64,000 bases of DNA from Mucilaginibacter sp. (lineage in GTDB: Bacteria; Bacteroidota; Bacteroidia; Sphingobacteriales; Sphingobacteriaceae): the NCBI GenBank assembly GCA_030445275.1, contig JAUCSE010000052.1, positions 1 through 64,000 on the forward strand, written 5' to 3'. Each line of letters opens with the position of its first letter. Within the stretch, counting starts at the first letter, position 1. Made by a program: the position numbers and the translations under genes. Under the pieces are notes generated by a model, which ran no database searches, was not told where the DNA came from, and was given only the letters and a program-made list of their open reading frames with translations. Positions 54,607-63,593 of this stretch are shown here, piece after piece.

Positions 54607-55134
54607 ATGAATCGTAATTTTGTTTATCCTTTTACCGCGTTATTAGTCATTCTAATTTTCTTTTCACTGGGAGGATACGCCCAAACCACGCCAAAAGGTA
54701 AGTGGCAATTTGTACTTGGTGCCGAAACAGGTTTACCAACCGGCCGTATTAAAAGCTACAGTAATATAGAGCTTGGCGCTACCGTAAGTGTGCAATACGG
54801 ATTAAGTGAACACCTTATTTTAACCTTTACTTCGGGATACTATAACTTTTTCGCCAAAAAATTTGAAATACCTGGCTTTGGTACTGTTAAACCAGATGAT
54901 ATTGGCATTATACCGGTTAAAGCAGGTATCAAATCCTTTTTAGGAAATAACTTTTATGTGGCTGCAGAGATTGGCGCTGGGTTTGAAACACCCGGCGGGC
55001 CTGTTAAACTGATCTTATCCCCAGGTATTGGTTATGCCACAAACTCGTGGGATGTTGGCCTTCGCTACGAAAATTTCACAGAAAGTCATTTGAATTATGG
55101 TATGATGACGCTCCGTTTAGCCCATGGATTTTAA
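54607..55134 (+). CDS. Outer-membrane beta-barrel protein
   Basis: About 175 aa from ATG 54607, where a signal peptide begins (cleavage near GGYAQ). Alternating amphipathic strands and a C-terminal Phe fit an eight-stranded barrel. IIPVKAGI and the AEIGAGFE segment match IIPVKAGI and AEIGEAFG/GEIGEAFG in the C-terminal part of the STN protein at 51898, with the same spacing, so the two are paralogous. Ligand unknown. Confidence 0.8.
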   Translation: MNRNFVYPFTALLVILIFFSLGGYAQTTPKGKWQFVLGAETGLPTGRIKSYSNIELGATVSVQYGLSEHLILTFTSGYYNFFAKKFEIPGFGTVKPDDIGIIPVKAGIKSFLGNNFYVAAEIGAGFETPGGPVKLILSPGIGYATNSWDVGLRYENFTESHLNYGMMTLRLAHGF

Positions 55135-55227
55135 AATATAACCCTTTTTTAAAATATTTTAACCTAAATCTATCGTTAGGCAGCAGTATAAAACTGCTGC
55201 CTTTTTTGTTGGGGAAATAAAAAAACA

Positions 55228-55400
55228 TGTCATTGCGAGGAGGAGCGACAAAGACAACCGACCGGAGGGAGCTCATTAATACCAATAAAAACAAACACAG
55301 CGTTAATAATCTCTACATAGGCAGATCAATTATGCTAGTTTACTACTTAGTTCCTCGCTCTGTACAGCATAGAGATTGCTTCGTACCTCGCAATGACGCG
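55228..55400. repeat. Long CGTCATTGCGAGG element, copy A
   Basis: About 173 bp, bounded by TGTCATTGCGAGG and CCTCGCAATGACGCG. About 65 internal bases (including AAGACAACCGACCGGAGGG) recur, inverted, in the element at 58241-58395. Non-coding. Confidence 0.8.
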
Positions 55401-55435
55401 TTGGTTGTACTATTACATGAACCCTTAATCCACTT

Positions 55436-56254
55436 TTATTTCGTAAACCTTTTTAACAGATCAGGAGCTGCTCCTGAGAGCTTTATTTTATAGCGATAGC
55501 CGCCATCAAAACTGTCTTCCTCTTTTAAAAACTCGTGCCCTTTTTTGCTTATCCAAAAAGTCTGTGTGTAGTGCTTACCCTGCGAATCGCCTTCGGTAAA
55601 CAGTTTCCAGCAATCAACCTTGTCATTATTTAAAGTACTGAGCACCTCGCTGCCGGCTACTTTATACAACATATATGCAGGGGGTTGCAAACCGGCATCA
55701 TAAAAATTAATGGCAAAGGTTTTACCAGCTGCCAGGGGCAGCATTTCAAAGGTTTCAATATCCAGGTTCCAGTTAAAATTGGGCTGTTTAAAATCAAGCG
55801 AAAAATCTTTACCCGCATTGTCCTTTACTGTATCGGCACCGGTAATTTTAGTAGCGCCCCAGTTATAGGCCTGAGTTTTACCGCCCTTGGTTTCGGCATG
55901 GTAAACCGGTGCAAAATCGGCCATTTTGTTAATGGAGTAAACAGACCGGTACGATGTACTATCACTACCATACCAGTTTTGACTGATGGTAAAAACCTTT
56001 TCACCGTTTTTGGTTTCTATGGCGATATTACGCAGCCAGAACCAGAAACGTAAATTCTTTTTATTCTTCATGCTTTGAAAATATACCAGGTATTGCTTGT
56101 TACCGGGTTGTAAAACCTGGGTCATCAGTCGCTTATCATGAAGGCGTATGGTATCTGTTTGCGCCCATACCGGCCTTGAGTTACCCAGCAATGACCACAA
56201 CAGGGCCAAACTTGCCAGGATAGTTTTTGTGATGGAGAAGCAGTCGGTTTTCAT
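55436..56254 (-). CDS. Secreted hypothetical protein, DUF3108-like
   Basis: A 272-aa protein with a signal peptide (ending VWAQ) and a beta-rich body. The layout (QTFWISKKGHEFLKEEDSF near the C-terminus, IETFEMLPLAAGKTF in the middle) resembles DUF3108-type periplasmic proteins and the outer-membrane lipoprotein-sorting fold. Function unknown. Monocistronic, flanked by long repeat elements. Confidence 0.7.
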   Translation of the reverse strand: MKTDCFSITKTILASLALLWSLLGNSRPVWAQTDTIRLHDKRLMTQVLQPGNKQYLVYFQSMKNKKNLRFWFWLRNIAIETKNGEKVFTISQNWYGSDSTSYRSVYSINKMADFAPVYHAETKGGKTQAYNWGATKITGADTVKDNAGKDFSLDFKQPNFNWNLDIETFEMLPLAAGKTFAINFYDAGLQPPAYMLYKVAGSEVLSTLNNDKVDCWKLFTEGDSQGKHYTQTFWISKKGHEFLKEEDSFDGGYRYKIKLSGAAPDLLKRFTK

Positions 56255-56442
56255 AATAGTTATTTGTTTTTGATGCAGGGTTTTTAAATTATTGATTAAA
56301 ACTGCCTTTTATTCATCAGCTCAAAGAATCAATTCAACTACCTTGTTTCTTTTTTTAACCGCTGGCATTATCCATTCAATCAATAAGCCAGGTAACCCAG
56401 GTTTAATTTATTACCCCTTGGTTTAATAAACAATGGCTATCG

Positions 56443-56475
56443 TTGAAAAATAGACCGGAACACCAAAAAGCTTTG
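56443..56475 (+). promoter_or_regulatory. Possible promoter of the second LytS operon
   Basis: TTG (56443-56445) and AAGCTTTG (56468-56475; one mismatch to TAnnTTTG), with a 22-bp gap, 12 bp before the start codon. Confidence 0.35.
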
Positions 56476-56486
56476 TAATTTTATGC

Positions 56487-57515
56487 ATGCAATTGCTTAA
56501 AAGTAAGGCAACCATTAACCAGCTTCAATGGTTGGTTTGGGTTTCTGTTTCTATTATTATTTTTCTCTCCTTAATACCCATGGATGGCCTTCATTGGTCG
56601 GCCATGCTTGCGGCTATATACACAGCCTATTATGTGGCTATTATTTATGGTAACATCCTGTTTTTATACCCGCGTTTTTATCTCACCAAAAAATATGTCT
56701 GGTATGTATTGCTGGCGGTGTTGCTTTTATTGCTAACGGGAATGGCAAGGGGCTATATAACCACCATTATCTATAATAAGTATTTTATTAAGCCCTCTGA
56801 GCATATTGAATCCATAACATTCCTTCACCTGTTACAATATTCTGTAGCAGGTATCCTGATATTTGCACTCAGTTTTATTTTCCGCATAGCGATAGCCTAC
56901 TTTACACTCAAACAACAAACGGAAGAGATCATTGTACAAAAAAGTCAGGCCGAACTGAATCTTTTAAAGTCGCAGGTGCAGCCGCACTTTTTGTTCAATA
57001 CGCTAAATAATATTTACTACGAGGCTTATCGTGAGGCCCCAAGAACGGCCGCTTTGATCGAGCGCCTGTCAGACATTATGCGGTATTTTGTGGACGAAAG
57101 CCCTTTGGATGAGGTAGCCATTACCACCGAAGTTAAATTTATTGAAAACTATATTGAACTGGAAAAAATCCGCATCAGACATGAGATCCAGATTAGCTTT
57201 AAAAAAGAGTTTAACGCCGACCTGCGCATCCCACCCATGCTGATGATGACCTTTGTGGAGAATATTTTTAAACACGGCATTGATAAATCAAGCCTGGATA
57301 ACTGCATCCGAATTTCATTGGTCCAACAGGATAATTACCTGCTGTTTGAAACCAGCAACCGCGTACACGCCAAACCCAAACAAAACGGTAACAGTGGTTT
57401 TGGGATAGTTAATTTACGTAAAAGGCTTACCTTGCTTTACCAAACCAATTATGAACTGGATATTAATAAAAATGAACAATCATATACTGCTTTCTTAAAA
57501 ATCCCTTTAGCGTGA
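56487..57515 (+). CDS. LytS-family sensor histidine kinase
   Basis: A 342-aa protein with four transmembrane segments (about 15-135), a short coiled stretch and a His_kinase domain. QPHFLFNTLNN contains the acceptor His167, and FVENIFKHG belongs to the ATPase domain. The stop overlaps the response regulator start by 4 bp (GTGA). Confidence 0.92.
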   Translation: MQLLKSKATINQLQWLVWVSVSIIIFLSLIPMDGLHWSAMLAAIYTAYYVAIIYGNILFLYPRFYLTKKYVWYVLLAVLLLLLTGMARGYITTIIYNKYFIKPSEHIESITFLHLLQYSVAGILIFALSFIFRIAIAYFTLKQQTEEIIVQKSQAELNLLKSQVQPHFLFNTLNNIYYEAYREAPRTAALIERLSDIMRYFVDESPLDEVAITTEVKFIENYIELEKIRIRHEIQISFKKEFNADLRIPPMLMMTFVENIFKHGIDKSSLDNCIRISLVQQDNYLLFETSNRVHAKPKQNGNSGFGIVNLRKRLTLLYQTNYELDINKNEQSYTAFLKIPLA

Positions 57516-58228
57516 ATTTAAGTTGTATTATTATTGATGACGAGCCCAACGCGGTAAAACTGCTGGAGATGCTGATTGCCCAAACTACCCAATGGCAGCT
57601 TTTAACAAAGTGCTACAATGGACTAGAGGCGCTCGCGTTTTTAAAGGATAACCAACACAAGGTCGATTTTATATTTTTAGATATCAACATGCCCCACCTG
57701 AGCGGTATGGAGCTTGCCGGGCTATTACCCTCTGATACCAAAATTGTTTTTACAACAGCCTATTCTGAATTTGCCGCAGAAAGCTATACTTTTCAAACTA
57801 TTGATTACCTGCTAAAGCCCATAACGCTGAAACGTTTCCTGGCGGCTATGCAAAAAATAGAGTCGCACTTTAACAAGAGCCTGCCTGCCGAAAAGGTCCC
57901 GGTGCAGACCGATCAGGAATACTTTTTTGTAAAATCGGGCAAGATGCTCCGCAAAATATTATTGGAGCACATCCTGTATTTTGAGGGCGAAAAGGAATAT
58001 GTAAGGGTAGTAACTCAGACCGATCAATTGCTCATTTACCGGCGTTTAAAAGATATTGAAGAACAGCTTAGTCTGCCGTTTGTAAGAGTGCATAACTCCT
58101 ATATTGTAAACACCAAACAACTCAATAAAATTCAGGATAACCACGTATACATCGGCGATAAGCATATCCCTATAAGTGAAAAATTTAAAGAGGGGTTTAT
58201 GGTGGTGATTAATCAAAGAATATTTTGA
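57512..58228 (+). CDS. LytTR-type response regulator
   Basis: A 238-aa protein with a GTG start overlapping the kinase stop. Receiver domain with DDE (9-11), phospho-acceptor Asp57 (FIFLDINMP) and LLKPI carrying the Lys; LytTR DNA-binding domain (about 135-235; YFEGEKEYVRVVT and FVRVHNSYIVN). Partner of the kinase above. Targets unknown. Confidence 0.93.
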   Translation: MNLSCIIIDDEPNAVKLLEMLIAQTTQWQLLTKCYNGLEALAFLKDNQHKVDFIFLDINMPHLSGMELAGLLPSDTKIVFTTAYSEFAAESYTFQTIDYLLKPITLKRFLAAMQKIESHFNKSLPAEKVPVQTDQEYFFVKSGKMLRKILLEHILYFEGEKEYVRVVTQTDQLLIYRRLKDIEEQLSLPFVRVHNSYIVNTKQLNKIQDNHVYIGDKHIPISEKFKEGFMVVINQRIF

Positions 58229-58240
58229 TCAATAAAAAAC

Positions 58241-58395
58241 GCGTTATTACGAGGTACGAAGCAATCTCTACGCAGGTAGCTTCATCACTTAGGTATTCGC
58301 TCTATATAGTATAGAGATTATTAATGTTGTGTTTGTTTTTATCGGTATTAATGAGCTCCCTCCGGTCGGTTGTCTTCGTACCTCGCAATGACGTG
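58241..58395. repeat. Long CGTCATTGCGAGG element, copy B
   Basis: Starts CGCGTTATTACGAGGTACG and ends TACCTCGCAATGACG. The interior matches copy A (55228-55400) in inverted orientation. Further repeat-like sequence (CGCCAGCCGGCGG near 58509-58521) follows to about 58535, and no gene lies between 58229 and 58559. Confidence 0.8.
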
Positions 58396-58559
58396 ATGGT
58401 TTTTCGCAGCTCGCTTCGGGCGAAATCAGGCTGAACATGGTGGCCTTGAGCGCAAGCAGGGGCATAGCGGTATACTAATTCGCGCTGTAAATCTGGGATT
58501 GCCACTCCGCCAGCCGGCGGATCGCAATGACGTGGAGGAGAACATACAGTAAACAAAAC

Positions 58560-59582
58560 TTACGAAACCGTAATCTCACCGCGAATATCAAGCTCCATAT
58601 AATGTTTAACCATTGCCGGATCATCAAACATACCCAGCAGGTACATCATTTTGGTTACTGCCGACTCAAAGGTCATGTCATAACCGTTGGCTACGCCCAA
58701 ATCTTTGAGTGCACGGCTGGTTTCGTAACGCCCCAGTTCAACCGTGCCTACCTTACATTGCGAAATATCTACAATAACCTTACCGCTGTCAATAGCGCCT
58801 TTGAGCAGGTCAATGAACCAGCTGTCGGTAGTGGTATTGCCCGCGCCAAATGTTTCCATCACAATGCCTCTTACATCAGCATTTAAAATAGTTTCAACTA
58901 CCTTGACACCAATACCAGGATACAGCTTTAATACCGCTACATCGCTGATCAGGTTATTATGGATGATGAGTTCTGATCCTTCCTCCGGGTGCCTGATGTC
59001 ATTGGCACTAAAACGCAGGTGAACACCAGACTCGGCCAGTATGGGATAGTTAGGCGAGCGGAATGCCTCAAATTTTGAAGAGTTATATTTAAATGCCCGG
59101 TTACCCCTAAACAGTTTATAATCAAAATATATACAAACCTCGGGCACGCGCGCGCGGTCGCCTTTTTTTGCTTTTGCAATTTCGATAGCCGTCATCAGGT
59201 TTTCCTTGGCATCGGTACGGATAGCGCTTATGGGTAGTTGTGAGCCCGTGAATATGACAGGCTTACCCAGGTTTTCGAGCATAAAGCTTAGCGCCGACGC
59301 GGTATAGGCCATGGTATCTGAGCCATGCAGAATCACAAAACCATCATTATCATGATAGTTGGATTGAATTAAACTAGCCAGTTCGCTCCAGATAACCGGG
59401 TTCATGTTTGATGAATCAATGATTTCCTCAAAGGAGTGTACCTTAATTCTGCAATTAAGTTTCTCCAATTCGGGTACATTGTCCATTATTTGCTCAAAGT
59501 TTATAGGTTTAAGCACCTTGGTTACAGGATCGGTCATCATTCCAATTGTCCCTCCGGTGTAGATGATCAGTATCTGGCTCAT
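58560..59582 (-). CDS. ansA: Type I (cytosolic) L-asparaginase
   Basis: A 340-aa protein. TGGTIG (9-14) holds the first catalytic Thr, and HGSDTMAYTA the second Thr and the Asp. There is no signal peptide, as expected for the low-affinity cytosolic type I enzyme that hydrolyses asparagine to aspartate and ammonia. It follows a TatD gene by 35 bp on the same strand. Confidence 0.94.
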   Translation of the reverse strand: MSQILIIYTGGTIGMMTDPVTKVLKPINFEQIMDNVPELEKLNCRIKVHSFEEIIDSSNMNPVIWSELASLIQSNYHDNDGFVILHGSDTMAYTASALSFMLENLGKPVIFTGSQLPISAIRTDAKENLMTAIEIAKAKKGDRARVPEVCIYFDYKLFRGNRAFKYNSSKFEAFRSPNYPILAESGVHLRFSANDIRHPEEGSELIIHNNLISDVAVLKLYPGIGVKVVETILNADVRGIVMETFGAGNTTTDSWFIDLLKGAIDSGKVIVDISQCKVGTVELGRYETSRALKDLGVANGYDMTFESAVTKMMYLLGMFDDPAMVKHYMELDIRGEITVS

Positions 59583-59617
59583 TAGTAGGTTTGTGCTGTA
59601 TTAAATCAAAAAATATA

Positions 59618-60385
59618 TTATATACCAAACAGTAGTTTTGAATTTTCGGTAGTAATGCGGGCTACCGTATCTACATCTGTTTGATGCAGTTCCGCCACTT
59701 TTTGTGCTATATAAATCAAGTACGAACTTTCATTAGGTTTGCCACGGAACGGAACGGGCGTAAGATAAGGAGAATCTGTTTCTAAAACTATATGCTTTAG
59801 GTCGATTTCAGGAATGATTTTATCCAGACCCGCATTTTTATAAGTAACCACCCCGCCTATGCCCAGGTAAAAGCCCAGCGCCGTTATTTTTTGGGCCTGT
59901 TCAAGGGTACCTGTAAAACAATGGAATATGCCCCGCAGGTCATCGTCCTGCTCTTGCAGTAATACTTCATATACCTCATTAAAGGCATCACGACAGTGAA
60001 TAACGATGGGTAGTTTGAGGCTTTTTGCCCAGCTGATCTGCTGGCGGAAGGCGGTTATTTGTTCGGCTAAAAAAGTTTTGTCCCAATACAGGTCGATGCC
60101 AATTTCGCCAATGGCCACAATTTCGTTTTGTTGATGTGCCGCTTTAATATCGCTTAACTCCTGCTCCCAGTTTTCCTTTACCGAGCAGGGATGCAGGCCC
60201 AGCATGGCGAAACACTGATCAGGATAGGCATGCACCAGGTCAAACAACAGAGGCACAGATGCCATATCAACATTGGGTAAAAATAAACGGTTAATGTTGT
60301 TGCTGATGCAGCGTTCCATCAGTTCGGCGCGTTTACCGGCAATGGTTTCGTAATACAGATGGGTATGCGTGTCGGTTAATACCAT
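59618..60385 (-). CDS. TatD family metal-dependent hydrolase
   Basis: A 255-aa TIM-barrel deoxyribonuclease-like protein. DTHTHLY gives the first metal-binding HxH; GEIGIDLYWD, PIVIHCRDAF, GIFHCFTG and LETDSPYLTP carry the remaining ligands. Members act as 3'-5' DNases or D-aminoacyl hydrolases in quality control. Probably cotranscribed with the asparaginase gene. Confidence 0.94.
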   Translation of the reverse strand: MVLTDTHTHLYYETIAGKRAELMERCISNNINRLFLPNVDMASVPLLFDLVHAYPDQCFAMLGLHPCSVKENWEQELSDIKAAHQQNEIVAIGEIGIDLYWDKTFLAEQITAFRQQISWAKSLKLPIVIHCRDAFNEVYEVLLQEQDDDLRGIFHCFTGTLEQAQKITALGFYLGIGGVVTYKNAGLDKIIPEIDLKHIVLETDSPYLTPVPFRGKPNESSYLIYIAQKVAELHQTDVDTVARITTENSKLLFGI

Positions 60386-60397
60386 AGTGCAAAAGTA

Positions 60398-60431
60398 AAA
60401 AAGCCTTCTGTTTTTGACAGAAGGCTTTTCA
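60398..60431 (-). terminator. Terminator of the first FKBP gene
   Basis: AGCCTTCTGT (60402-60411) pairs with ACAGAAGGCT (60417-60426). Read on the minus strand it ends in a T tract directly after the stop codon. Confidence 0.85.
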
Positions 60432-61418
60432 TTAATTTTTCTTTGTAGTCAATGGTTTTTTATACACCCGCTTTTTAGCCGGATTCACAACGCCTGTTTT
60501 TGCAGACGCATGTTTAATTGGTTTTACTTTTACCACTTGTATATTGAATACCAGTGTGCTGTATGGCGGAATATCCTGTCCAGCACCCTTTTCGCCATAT
60601 GCCAGACCTGATGGTATGATGAAGGTAGCTTTCGAACCCTCATTCAATAAAAGCAAGCCCTCGTCCCAACCCGGTATTACCTGGCCCTGCCCAACCACAA
60701 CACTTATAGGTTCGTACTTACGTCCCGGCTGATCCAAACCTGCACTTTTGGCTTCGGCCTCAATGCTCGAGTCAAAAACTTTACCACTCAATATACGGCC
60801 GGTATAATTTACCAATACCGTATCGCCTGCTAAGGGTTTACGTTTTACCGATGGCTGGGTAACCACATACTTTAAACCTGAGGTTGTTGTTACCGGTATC
60901 AGCTTATTTGCCATTATATACTTGTTGGCGGTAGCAGCTTCATCATCCTTCAGTTTTTGAGCCTCGGCTCTTTTTTCGGTGATGGCATCGGTTAGCGTTT
61001 GTACCTTCTCAATTTTAAGGACGAATGTTAAATAACTGCCCTTCGGAAAAAATGGCGGGCGCGACTCTTCATGACCTTTAAAAACAGAATCGGTAGGCAC
61101 TTTAACCAGGGCGCTGTCTTTAACGCACAGCAAAGGGAATACCTCCATCAGGTCGCCAACATTTTGTGGGGCTTGTATTTGCGCCTGCACAGGACGGCCA
61201 GCCTTATACGTGTTAAACAGTATGGAATCCTTATCCGTTTTCTGGATAAAATTAAAGGTGATTACATCGTTCAGCTTTGCCTTAGGGCCGGTGTTATTGG
61301 TAAATATCTGGTACAATGCACCGTTGGCCGTACGCTTCAAATCTGATGTTTGCTGCGCATGAGCGCCCAAAGTAAGTATGGCAAACAAAGGCAACAGGAA
61401 ATAAACAGGACTTTTCAT
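60432..61418 (-). CDS. Secreted FKBP-type peptidyl-prolyl isomerase, paralogue 1
   Basis: About 328 aa from ATG 61418, where a signal peptide begins (cleavage near AHAQ). The N-terminal half carries a degenerate FKBP-like domain. The C-terminal FKBP domain (about 185-300) has VNYTGRILSGKVFDSS, VIPGWDEGLLLL and IPSGLAYGEKGAG. A Lys/Arg-rich tail follows. It acts as a periplasmic protein-folding helper. It is a close paralogue of the next gene upstream, separated by a terminator. Confidence 0.9.
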   Translation of the reverse strand: MKSPVYFLLPLFAILTLGAHAQQTSDLKRTANGALYQIFTNNTGPKAKLNDVITFNFIQKTDKDSILFNTYKAGRPVQAQIQAPQNVGDLMEVFPLLCVKDSALVKVPTDSVFKGHEESRPPFFPKGSYLTFVLKIEKVQTLTDAITEKRAEAQKLKDDEAATANKYIMANKLIPVTTTSGLKYVVTQPSVKRKPLAGDTVLVNYTGRILSGKVFDSSIEAEAKSAGLDQPGRKYEPISVVVGQGQVIPGWDEGLLLLNEGSKATFIIPSGLAYGEKGAGQDIPPYSTLVFNIQVVKVKPIKHASAKTGVVNPAKKRVYKKPLTTKKN

Positions 61419-61428
61419 AGTAAGTAAA

Positions 61429-61464
61429 AAAAAGCCTCCCCGACCAGTGGTCAAGAAGGCTGTA
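61429..61464 (-). terminator. Terminator of the second FKBP gene
   Basis: AGCCT and GACC (61433-61453) pair with GGTC and AGGCT (61455-61462 region). On the minus strand it is followed by eight T. Confidence 0.7.
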
Positions 61465-61477
61465 TCAGTTTTTTTAA

Positions 61478-62449
61478 TTATTTGGTTGCTGGCGGCGGTG
61501 TTGCAAATTGCGGAGCAGCCGGTTTTGGAGCATTTGGATTTGGTTTAACAATGTTTACCATTTCCATTTCAAATACCAATGGTGTATATGGACCAATTGG
61601 GCCTATTCCCTGATCTTTATAAGCAATATCAGACGGAATAATGAATATAGCTTTCGCGCCTTTGTTTAACAATTGCAAACCTTCGTCCCAACCTGGTATT
61701 ACTTTACCTTCGCCAACAGGGATACGGATAGGTGCATACTGACGCATTGGGTCAACCTGCAATTTTGCTTTTGTTGCAACTTCTTTTACGCTGGTATCAA
61801 ATACTTTTTCATTCACTTGTTTACCTGTGTAGTTTACAACAGCAGTATCATGTACAGCTGGTTTTTCGCCAGTTCCAGGGTTGGTAATTACATATAGTAA
61901 ACCTGACGGTGTTTTTTCAAGTTTTAAGTTATGATCAGCAATGTATTTTTTGATCTTAACAGGCTCTTGTGCTTTAGCAGCCTCACCTTGCGATTTAATA
62001 TAATCGGTAATACGACCTTGCCAAACCTGTGGATTAAGTGAACCCTTAGCAATTACCTTCTCAATTTTGATCTGGAACACTACGTATTTGCTTTTGAAGC
62101 CCGGAGGACGTTGCTGACCACCTTTAAATAATGAATCGGCGGCAATTTTAAAAGTCGCGCTATCGCCTTCGCCAAGTAAACCAATACCGGCAACAATATC
62201 ACCTTTTGACTGTGCTTTAGGCATGGCCATTCTTGATGGCTGACCGCTTTCATAAGTGCTGTTCAATACAGAGTCACCATCGGTTTTAACCACCATGTTA
62301 AGGCTTACAAAATCGCCTTCTTTGATTTTTGCCCCGCCTTTTGAGCTGTGAATGTTGTAAAGTAAGCCGCCATCTCCTTGTTTAAACCCACCGTTGCAAC
62401 TTGCTAAACCTATAGCCGCAAGAGACAAGAACATTAATTTTCTTTTCAT
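61478..62449 (-). CDS. FKBP-type peptidyl-prolyl isomerase lipoprotein, paralogue 2
   Basis: A 323-aa protein with a lipoprotein signal (IGLASCNGG, Cys near residue 19). Same plan as paralogue 1: a weak N-terminal FKBP-like half and a C-terminal FKBP domain with VNYTGKQVNEKVFDTS, VIPGWDEGLQLL and IPSDIAYKDQGIG, and a Pro/Ala-rich tail. Membrane-anchored folding helper. It lies 10 bp after the DHH phosphoesterase gene. Confidence 0.92.
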   Translation of the reverse strand: MKRKLMFLSLAAIGLASCNGGFKQGDGGLLYNIHSSKGGAKIKEGDFVSLNMVVKTDGDSVLNSTYESGQPSRMAMPKAQSKGDIVAGIGLLGEGDSATFKIAADSLFKGGQQRPPGFKSKYVVFQIKIEKVIAKGSLNPQVWQGRITDYIKSQGEAAKAQEPVKIKKYIADHNLKLEKTPSGLLYVITNPGTGEKPAVHDTAVVNYTGKQVNEKVFDTSVKEVATKAKLQVDPMRQYAPIRIPVGEGKVIPGWDEGLQLLNKGAKAIFIIPSDIAYKDQGIGPIGPYTPLVFEMEMVNIVKPNPNAPKPAAPQFATPPPATK

Positions 62450-62459
62450 TTTTAGTTTT

Positions 62460-63473
62460 TTACTGTATTAATAGTTTTTTATATTCCGGTAATATTTGTT
62501 TAAATTGTTGTATAACCTGTTCAAGGCTATCATTTGAATGACCGCCGGCCGCATTGCGGTGACCGCCGCCACTAAAATATTTTTTGCAGATCTCATTTGC
62601 CGGAAACTCCCCTTTTGAACGTAAAGAGAGTTTTACCCTGTCGCGGCGCTCTACTATAAACGCGGCCAAACGGATGCTACCCATTGATAAAGCATAGTTC
62701 ACTATACCTTCGGTATCACCAGTATCAACGTCATATTTTTCCAGATCGTCTTTACTCACTGCAATAATCGCGGTATTGTACTCGGGCAAAACCTCCAGGC
62801 AGTTGGCCAGGCAATGACCCAAAAACCGCAACCGGCCTTCAGATGCGCTATTGTATACCAGCTCATGTATATGCCAGTTAACCGCGCCGGCATCAATCAA
62901 ATCGGCCACTATGCGGTGCACTGTTGAAGAGGTATTTGGTAGCCTGAACGATGCAGAATCGGTCATGATACCTGTATATAAACAGGTGGCTACGTCTTTA
63001 TTAATTAGTTCAGGGTGATGCAGCTCATTAACAATAAAATCATATACCAGCTGGGCAGCGGCGCAGGCATTGATGTTCCAGTGCCTGTAATCGTCAAAAT
63101 CTTCGGGCTCCAGGTGATGATCAATCATGATCTTATAAGCCCTGCTTTCGCCTACCAGCACACCCATTTCGTTAATACGGCCCAGGGCATTAAAGTCTAG
63201 ACAAAATATCAGTTGCGCTTCTGCAATTAACGTAGCAGCCAGTTCGGTTTGCTCTGTATAAATGATAACTTCATCATTACCAGGCAACCAGCTTAAAAAA
63301 TCAGGATAATCAGTAGGGGTAATTACCTTGGTATGATGCCCCTGTTGTATCAGGTAATTGTACAATCCTAATGACGAGCCCATAGCATCACCATCAGGCT
63401 TGTGATGAGTGGTGATCACTATTTTTTGAGGTTGTGCTAAAAGGGTTGTAAGCGCTGCTAAATCTAACATCAA
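62460..63473 (-). CDS. DHH family phosphoesterase (NrnA-like)
   Basis: A 337-aa cytosolic enzyme. THHKPDGDAMGSS and the MIDHHLEP segment (the DHH motif) bind two metals, and SGGGHRNAAGG is the DHHA1 substrate loop. It matches bifunctional oligoribonuclease/PAP phosphatase NrnA, which degrades nanoRNA and 3'-phosphoadenosine 5'-phosphate. Divergent from ndk and upstream of the FKBP genes in one direction. Confidence 0.92.
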   Translation of the reverse strand: MMLDLAALTTLLAQPQKIVITTHHKPDGDAMGSSLGLYNYLIQQGHHTKVITPTDYPDFLSWLPGNDEVIIYTEQTELAATLIAEAQLIFCLDFNALGRINEMGVLVGESRAYKIMIDHHLEPEDFDDYRHWNINACAAAQLVYDFIVNELHHPELINKDVATCLYTGIMTDSASFRLPNTSSTVHRIVADLIDAGAVNWHIHELVYNSASEGRLRFLGHCLANCLEVLPEYNTAIIAVSKDDLEKYDVDTGDTEGIVNYALSMGSIRLAAFIVERRDRVKLSLRSKGEFPANEICKKYFSGGGHRNAAGGHSNDSLEQVIQQFKQILPEYKKLLIQ

Positions 63474-63564
63474 TTTTAAAAAAGAGTTGCAAAGCTAAAT
63501 AAATAAATTAAATACAAACCATCTAATTTAATTCAAAAAGCTTTATGTTACAGATGTAAAACCT

Positions 63565-63572
63565 TAATTTTG
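63565..63572 (+). promoter_or_regulatory. -7 element of ndk
   Basis: TAATTTTG matches TAnnTTTG and lies 21 bp before the ndk start codon. Confidence 0.5.
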
Positions 63573-63593
63573 CCCCAATTTTAAAAAGCAAGA

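Noticed and set aside
58949..59179. Internal minus-strand frame within the asparaginase gene
   Set aside because: It is a shadow in another frame of a protein with intact catalytic motifs.
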